The notes beneath the pieces were generated by a model. The model had not been told where the DNA came from, did no database searches, and saw only the letters and a program-made list of their open reading frames with translations. Positions 58,949 to 64,000 of a stretch of 64,000 bases of DNA are shown here, piece by piece; position 1 is the first letter of the stretch, and each line of letters opens with the position of its first letter. Both the position numbers and the translations under genes were made by a program. Origin of the DNA: Alphaproteobacteria bacterium HGW-Alphaproteobacteria-4 (GTDB taxonomy: Bacteria > Pseudomonadota > Alphaproteobacteria > Rhodobacterales > Rhodobacteraceae); the NCBI GenBank assembly GCA_002842855.1, contig PHEE01000022.1, forward strand, positions 1 to 64,000, read 5' to 3'.

Positions 58949-59731
58949 ATGTCATCCAAGGCCTCTGAGGGCATTGTCGAAACGATCAAGACCGTGGTGT
59001 ATGCGCTTCTGATCGCGGGGGTGTTCCGCACGCTGTTCTTTCAGCCATTCTGGATCCCCTCGGGCAGCATGAAGGATACGTTGCTTATCGGCGATTTCCT
59101 GTTCGTCAACAAGATGGCTTACGGCTATTCGCGCTATTCGTGCCCGTTTGCCCTATGCCCGATTTCGGGCCGCCTGTTTTCCTCCGAGCCCGAGCGCGGT
59201 GACGTAGCGGTGTTTCGCCACCCGACGCACGGCGATGATCTGATCAAGCGTGTCATCGGGCTGCCGGGCGATACCGTGCAGATGAAGGCCGGGGTGCTTT
59301 ACATCAACGGCACTGCGGTGCCCTCGGTGCCCGATGGCGTTTTCACTGAGATCAAGGAACAGCAAGGCCCGCAGGGTCTGGTGCCGCTTTGTGCCAATGA
59401 CCCGGTGGGCCGTGGCGCCACCTGTGAAAAGCCGCGCAGCATCGAAACTCTGCCCGGTGGCGTCAGCCACCCGGTGCTGAACATTTCGGAAAGTGCTGCT
59501 GGTGATAACACGGCGCTGTTCACGGTGCCCGCGGGCAACTACTTCTTCATGGGCGATAACCGCGACAATTCGGGCGACAGCCGCTTTCCCGCGTCCAGCG
59601 GCGGGCTGGGAATGGTTCCGGCCGAATACCTGATCGGCCGCGCCGACCGCATCATGTTTTCCTCGGCAGGCCGCTCGCTGTTCTACTTCTGGACCTGGCG
59701 GAGTGACCGCTTCTTCAAGGCAGTCGAGTGA
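58949..59731 (+). CDS. lepB: signal peptidase I
   Basis: 260 residues. One N-terminal membrane helix (about 13-32), the catalytic Ser40 in PSGSM, and Lys100 in [10 protein letters not shown]; the [12 protein letters not shown] box follows. A Cys-containing insertion [10 protein letters not shown] lies between boxes. It cleaves signal peptides of exported proteins. Its TGA overlaps the GTG of rnc. Confidence 0.95.
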   Translation: MSSKASEGIVETIKTVVYALLIAGVFRTLFFQPFWIPSGSMKDTLLIGDFLFVNKMAYGYSRYSCPFALCPISGRLFSSEPERGDVAVFRHPTHGDDLIKRVIGLPGDTVQMKAGVLYINGTAVPSVPDGVFTEIKEQQGPQGLVPLCANDPVGRGATCEKPRSIETLPGGVSHPVLNISESAAGDNTALFTVPAGNYFFMGDNRDNSGDSRFPASSGGLGMVPAEYLIGRADRIMFSSAGRSLFYFWTWRSDRFFKAVE

Positions 59732-60417
59732 AGCTTTCGGCCGAAATTTCCGCGTTCCAGGGCCGTCTCGGGCATCGCTTCGCCGACCCCGCGCTGTTAG
59801 TGCGGGCGCTGACCCATGCCTCGGTCGCCAGCCCCGCCAAGCTCGACAATCAGCGGCTGGAGTTTCTGGGCGACCGGGTGCTGGGGCTGGTGCTGGCCGA
59901 AACGCTGCTGACGGCCGATGCCGCCGCCACCGAAGGCCAGCTTGCGCCGCGCTTCAACGCGCTGGTGCGCAAGGAAACCTGCGCCGATGTTGCGCGCCAG
60001 ATAGGGCTGGGCGATGTGCTGCGGCTTGGGCGAAGCGAAATGATGTCGGGCGGGCGGCGCAAAGAGGCGGTGCTGGGCGACGCGATGGAGGCGGTGATTG
60101 CCGCTGTCTACCTTGACGCGGGCCTGATCGCCGCGCGCGACATGGTGCGCCGCCTCTGGGGCGCGCGCGTGGCCGACGTGGCCGATGACGCGCGCGACGC
60201 CAAGACAAGTTTGCAGGAATGGGTGCAGGCGCGCGGCCTGCCGCCGCCCGACTATGTGGAAATCGCGCGCGATGGCCCCGACCACGCGCCGATCTTTACC
60301 ATCGAGGTGCGGCTGGCCTCGGGCGAGGTCGAGCGGGCGCAGGCCGGCGCAAAGCGGCAGGCGGAACAGGCGGCGGCAAAGGCCCTGCTGGCGCGGATGG
60401 AGAATAACGATGACTGA
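59728..60417 (+). CDS. rnc: ribonuclease III
   Basis: 229 residues from GTG 59728. Catalytic domain with [15 protein letters not shown] and [16 protein letters not shown], then a C-terminal dsRNA-binding domain ([18 protein letters not shown]). It processes rRNA and structured mRNA. The end overlaps era by 8 bases. Confidence 0.95.
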   Translation: MKLSAEISAFQGRLGHRFADPALLVRALTHASVASPAKLDNQRLEFLGDRVLGLVLAETLLTADAAATEGQLAPRFNALVRKETCADVARQIGLGDVLRLGRSEMMSGGRRKEAVLGDAMEAVIAAVYLDAGLIAARDMVRRLWGARVADVADDARDAKTSLQEWVQARGLPPPDYVEIARDGPDHAPIFTIEVRLASGEVERAQAGAKRQAEQAAAKALLARMENNDD

Positions 60418-61321
60418 ACCCACACGCGCGGGCTTTGTCGCCTTGATCGGCGAGCCGAATGCAGGCAAGTCGACCCTGCTCAACCAGATGGTGGGCGCCA
60501 AGGTCTCGATCGTCACGCACAAGGTGCAGACGACCCGCGCCCGCATTCGCGGCATCTGCATGGAGGGCACCGCGCAAATTGTGTTCGTCGATACCCCCGG
60601 CCTTTTCCGCCCGCGCCGCAGGCTTGACCGCGCCATGGTCGCTGCCGCCTGGGGCGGGGCCGCTGATGCCGACCTCGTGGTGCTGCTGATCGAGGCGCAT
60701 CGGGGCCTGACCGAGGGCGTGAAAGCCGTGCTTGCAACGCTGCGCGAACGGCTGGGCGAGCGCAAGGTGGCGCTTGCGATCAACAAGATCGACAAGGTCA
60801 AGGCCGAAACCCTGCTGGGTCTGGCCGAGGAAATGAATGCTGCCTACCCCTTCACGAAGACCTTCATGATTTCAGCCGAGCGGGGCTACGGCGTCGCCGA
60901 CCTGCGCGCCTGGCTTGCCTCGGAACTGCCCGAGGCGCCCTGGTATTACCCCGAAGACCAGATCGCCGACGTGCCGATGCGCCAGATCGCGGCCGAGATC
61001 ACCCGCGAAAAGCTGACCCTGCGCCTGCACGAGGAATTGCCCTATCAGTTGACGGTGGAAACCGAAAACTGGGAAGACCGCCCCGACGGCTCGACCCGCA
61101 TCGACCAGCTGATCTATGTGATGCGCGATGGCCACAAGGGAATCGTGCTGGGCCACGGCGGCGAGACGATCAAGAGTATCAGCCAGGCGTCGCGCGCCGA
61201 AATGGCGGCGTTTCTGGGCCGTCCGGTGCACCTGTTCCTGCAAGTGAAAGTGCGCCCGAACTGGCTGGATGAGCCCGAGCGCTACAACGAGATCGGGCTT
61301 GATTTCAAGGATGGCAACTGA
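60410..61321 (+). CDS. era: GTPase Era
   Basis: 303 residues. G motifs GEPNAGKS (14-21), DTPG and NKID, then a KH domain with [15 protein letters not shown]. It binds 16S rRNA and assists 30S assembly. It starts inside rnc; the lepB-rnc-era order is conserved across proteobacteria. The end overlaps the next gene by 11 bases. Confidence 0.96.
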   Translation: MTEPTRAGFVALIGEPNAGKSTLLNQMVGAKVSIVTHKVQTTRARIRGICMEGTAQIVFVDTPGLFRPRRRLDRAMVAAAWGGAADADLVVLLIEAHRGLTEGVKAVLATLRERLGERKVALAINKIDKVKAETLLGLAEEMNAAYPFTKTFMISAERGYGVADLRAWLASELPEAPWYYPEDQIADVPMRQIAAEITREKLTLRLHEELPYQLTVETENWEDRPDGSTRIDQLIYVMRDGHKGIVLGHGGETIKSISQASRAEMAAFLGRPVHLFLQVKVRPNWLDEPERYNEIGLDFKDGN

Positions 61322-61652
61322 ACCGCGCCTGACCGCCGATTTCTGGGTGCGTGCCTATCTGGCGCGGCTGGGGCTCGCTAACATCCCAGCCTATATCACC
61401 CACCGCGGCGATGCGACCGCGGGCGCGGTGCTGGTCAAATGTGCCACGCTCGACGGCCGCGCCCGCGCCCTGCATCGCAGCCTTGATCTGGCCAGCGGCG
61501 CCCGCGTCTGGCTGATGCTTGCCGAGGGCCCCGAAGCCGAGGTGGATGCCGCCATTGCCCGCCAGCGCCGCCATGACCCCGACCTCTGGGTGGTCGAGAT
61601 CGAGCAGCGCGATGGCCGCACGTTGCTCGACGAAGACGGGCTTTCCGACTAG
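61311..61652 (+). CDS. DUF1491 protein
   Basis: 113 residues starting inside era. The pattern RLTADFWVRAYLARLGLANIP and DPDLWVVEIEQRDGRTLL, in pieces, fits DUF1491 as I remember it. Short, soluble, no catalytic motif. Its place between era and recO suggests a housekeeping link but none is known to me. Confidence 0.8.
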   Translation: MATEPRLTADFWVRAYLARLGLANIPAYITHRGDATAGAVLVKCATLDGRARALHRSLDLASGARVWLMLAEGPEAEVDAAIARQRRHDPDLWVVEIEQRDGRTLLDEDGLSD

Positions 61653-61698
61653 CGCATTCTTCAACGCGCAAATACCCTGCGGGGTGAGACGGGATCAA

Positions 61699-61721
61699 GA
61701 AACCGTCCGGTGGACGGTTTC
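61699..61721 (+). terminator. strong hairpin after the lepB-era-DUF1491 operon
   Basis: GAAACCGTCC and GGACGGTTTC form a perfect 10-bp stem with a 3-base loop, about 46 bases after the DUF1491 stop. No long U-run follows (CCCC), so termination could be partial. It is immediately followed by hairpin element copy D. Confidence 0.55.
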
Positions 61722-61731
61722 CCCGAAGAAC

Positions 61732-61817
61732 GCGCGGCCCGTGGCCGCGCTGGGGGGTGCAAAACCCCCGACTTTGGCCGGAAATGCCTCCGGCGGGGAT
61801 ATTTTGACCAAGGCAAG
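61732..61817 (+). repeat. hairpin-plus-tail intergenic element, copy D
   Basis: A perfect 8-bp hairpin GCGCGGCC/GGCCGCGC (61732-61750), a G-run/C-run hairpin (61753-61769), then the tail GGGGATATTTTGACCAAGG. It ends about 10 bases before recO. Confidence 0.65.
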
Positions 61818-61828
61818 CCGGAGCGGTC

Positions 61829-62572
61829 ATGGACTGGCAGGACGAAGGCACCATCCTTTCGCTTCGCCCGCACGGCGAGACCTCGGCGATCATCGAGGTT
61901 TTCACCGTCGCGCATGGCCGCCACGCGGGCGTGGTGCGCGGTGGTGCCTCACGCAAACTGGCGGCTACCTTGCAGCCGGGCAGCCGGGTAGCGCTGGCGT
62001 GGCGGGCGCGGCTGGAAGACCATATCGGCGCCTTTACCGTTGAGCCGCTGCAAAGCCGCGCCGGGGTGCTGGGCGACAGGATGGCGCTGCTGGGGCTGAA
62101 CGCAGTGGCGGCGCTGCTGTGCTTTGCGCTGCCCGAGCGCGAGCCGCATCTTGTGCTCTACCGGGCCAGCGAGGCACTGTTCGATGCGCTGGCGGCACAG
62201 GCACCAGACTGGCCGTTGGCCTATTTGCGCTGGGAACTGGGGTTGCTGGAGGAGCTCGGCTATGGCCTGGACCTCAGCCGTTGTGCGGTGACCGGGGCGC
62301 GCGACGATCTGGCCTTTGTCAGCCCCAGAACCGGTCGCGCGGTCAGCCGGGCCGGGGCGGGCGAATGGCAGGCGCGGCTATTGCCGCTGCCCGCCTGCCT
62401 TATGGGGCAGGGGCCGGCGCGCGGTACCGAGGTAGTGCAGGGGCTGACCACCACCGGGTATTTTCTCGAACACCGCCTTGCGCGCGATCTGGGCGGGCGG
62501 GCCTTGCCCGAGGCGCGGGCGCGTTTGGTCGCGGCCTTGGGCCGCGCTATTCCAGCAGGCGGCGCGCGATGA
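61829..62572 (+). CDS. recO: DNA repair protein RecO
   Basis: 247 residues; loads RecA onto SSB-coated DNA with RecF/RecR. The N-terminal OB fold opens [21 protein letters not shown], followed by [10 protein letters not shown]; the C-terminal part has [27 protein letters not shown] in pieces. Only one Cys of the usual zinc site is seen, as is common in alphaproteobacteria. It overlaps the acyl-CoA dehydrogenase gene convergently by 26 bases. Confidence 0.92.
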   Translation: MDWQDEGTILSLRPHGETSAIIEVFTVAHGRHAGVVRGGASRKLAATLQPGSRVALAWRARLEDHIGAFTVEPLQSRAGVLGDRMALLGLNAVAALLCFALPEREPHLVLYRASEALFDALAAQAPDWPLAYLRWELGLLEELGYGLDLSRCAVTGARDDLAFVSPRTGRAVSRAGAGEWQARLLPLPACLMGQGPARGTEVVQGLTTTGYFLEHRLARDLGGRALPEARARLVAALGRAIPAGGAR

Positions 62573-64000
62573 CCTGCGCCTGAATTTCGGCCGCGCCCTC
62601 GAAGATGTTGAGGATGCGTGCATCGCAGAGAATCCGGCTGATCTGGTATTCGAGCGCAAAGCCGTTGCCGCCGTGGATTTGCAGCGCGTTATCGGCCGAA
62701 GCCCAGGCCACGCGGGCGCCGAGCAGTTTTGCCATTCCCGCTTCAAGGTCGCAGCGCTGGCCGTGGTCTTTTTCCCAGGCGGCAAAGTAGGTCAACTGCC
62801 GCGCGATCATGATTTCAACTGCCATCATCGCCAGTTTTCCCGCCACGCGGGGGAAGGTGATCAGGGGTTGCCCGAACTGTTTGCGGTCTTGCGCATATTT
62901 CATGCCGACCTCGACCGCCGATTGCGCGACGCCAATGGCGCGCGCGGCGGTCTGGATGCGCGCGCTTTCAAAGGTCTGCATCAGTTGCTTGAAGCCTTGC
63001 CCCGGCACCCCGCCGAGAAGGTTCTCGCCCTTCACGCGGAAACCGTCGAAGCCCAGCTCGTATTCCTTCATGCCGCGGTAACCGAGCACCTCGATTTCGC
63101 CGCCGGTCATGCCGGGGGTGGGGAAGGGGGCATCGACGGTGCCGGGGGTCGGTCGGTGCGGGCCAGCAGGGTCATCACATGGGTGCGCGCGGCGTGGGTG
63201 ATCCAGGTCTTGTTGCCGGTCACCAGCCAGTCATCGCCCTCGGGCACCGCACGGGTGCGCAAGCTGCCAAGGTCTGACCCGGTGTTGGGCTCGGTGAAAA
63301 CGGCAGTAGGCAAGATCTCACCCGAGGCGAGGCCGGGCAGCCAATGCGCCTTTTGCGCCTCGGTGCCGCCACAAAGGATCAGCTCGGCGGCAATCTCGGA
63401 GCGGGTGCCAAGGCTGCCGACGCCGATATAGCCGCGCGAAAGTTCTTCCGAGACCACCACCATCGAGGCCTTGGACAGGCCGAGACCGCCGAATTCTTCC
63501 GGAATGGTCAGGCCGAACACGCCCATTTCGGCCAGCTCATGGATGATCTCCATCGGAATCAGCTCATCGCGCAGGTGCCAGCCATGGGCGTTTGGCACCA
63601 CGCGTTCGTCGGCGTAGCGGCGGAACTGGTCGCGGATCATCTCGAGCTCGTCATCAAGTCTCGAGGCGCCAAAGGTGGCGCGGCCGTGGTTGTCTTGCAT
63701 CAGGGCCACGAGGCGGGCGCGGGCGGCGGGGGTGTTGCCCTCTGCCATCAGCCGGGCGGCGGCGTCGCCGGGGGCCCAGGCCTGCCCAAGGTCGGCAAGG
63801 CGCGCAACCTCGTTCTGGCTCATCGGAATGCCACCTGCAATCTGCGCGAGGTATTCGCCAAAGCCAATTTGCAGGATCAGCCGCTCCATTTCGCCCAGCT
63901 TGCCTTCGGCTTCAAGCCGCGCCGCCCAGGCGTGCAGTTGCGCCAGCGCCTGCCCGTAGGTTGCCAGCCATGCCAGCCCATGCGCCGCTGACTGCTCGGC
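62547..64000 (-). pseudogene. mcd: (2S)-methylsuccinyl-CoA dehydrogenase-type acyl-CoA dehydrogenase, interrupted; 5' end outside the window
   Basis: Two open segments of one gene: from the window end to about 63150 in one frame, and about 63150 to 62547 in the next. The N-terminal part has a long helical extension (HGLAWLATYGQAL) typical of methylsuccinyl-CoA dehydrogenase of the ethylmalonyl-CoA pathway, then GVFGLTIPEEFGGLGLS and TEPNTGSDLGSLRTRAV. The C-terminal part has [20 protein letters not shown]. The frames break after LARTD and resume at TPGTVDAP. About 16-18 residues seem to be missing, as judged from memory of homologues. As read, no full enzyme can be made. Confidence 0.82.

Overview
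The window is a dense, high-GC stretch of an alphaproteobacterial chromosome, almost certainly from the family Rhodobacteraceae. The grounds are the soluble formate dehydrogenase operon with fdhD placed between fdsA and fdsD, the rpoZ-rsh and lepB-rnc-era-recO clusters, a methylsuccinyl-CoA dehydrogenase-type gene of the ethylmalonyl-CoA pathway, a DUF6478 protein, and very consistent GC-rich codon use. No rRNA, tRNA, CRISPR array, prophage, transposase or integration site was found, and no gene-free stretch exceeds about 270 bases.

Layout. 1-4.9 kb: formate dehydrogenase (fdsB 3' part, fdsA, fdhD, fdsD), all overlapping. 4.9-11.3 kb: a coiled-coil membrane protein, an OmpA protein with a duplicated domain, ubiA, rsmE, two small membrane proteins and gshA. 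11.3-15.6 kb: a tightly overlapping minus-strand operon pyrB - three PH-like membrane paralogues - a catalytically degenerate dihydroorotase - plsY. 15.7-22.3 kb: a family-4-like uracil-DNA glycosylase, an RND efflux pair whose permease carries an internal deletion and frameshift, and a DsbD-N-like periplasmic protein. 22.4-29.6 kb: yqgE, map, a CinA-like MoCF protein, a GNAT protein, a second OmpA protein, and a LysR regulator divergent from fadH. 29.6-38.4 kb: two uncharacterised proteins, a lipoprotein, ilvD, a MaoC-like hydratase, smpB, an M20 amidohydrolase, sseA and an aromatic aminotransferase. 38.4-45.8 kb: glnK-amtB, a class A PBP, mlaA-mlaC, a lytic transglycosylase and an orphan. 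45.8-53.9 kb: a MalY-type beta-lyase, three tandem peptide deformylases plus fmt, glsB, a TRIC-type channel, rnhA, ispH, a YqaA protein, an NYN nuclease-like protein and folK. 54-62.6 kb: rpoZ, rsh, a DUF2062 protein, pdxJ, a periplasmic orphan, acpS, lepB, rnc, era, DUF1491 and recO. 62.5-64 kb: the methylsuccinyl-CoA dehydrogenase gene, broken by a small deletion and frameshift and running off the window.

Most of this is core metabolism. The parts worth a second look are the pyr operon (a pseudo-dihydroorotase together with three paralogous PH-like membrane proteins), the third deformylase (two catalytic motifs lost), a uracil-DNA glycosylase lacking most iron-sulphur ligands, a four-copy intergenic hairpin element with a conserved tail, a duplicated stop-codon repeat, and two genes with the same kind of in-gene deletion plus frameshift. 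The last may be real decay or assembly error. I did not find an obvious new defence, mobile or secondary-metabolite system.
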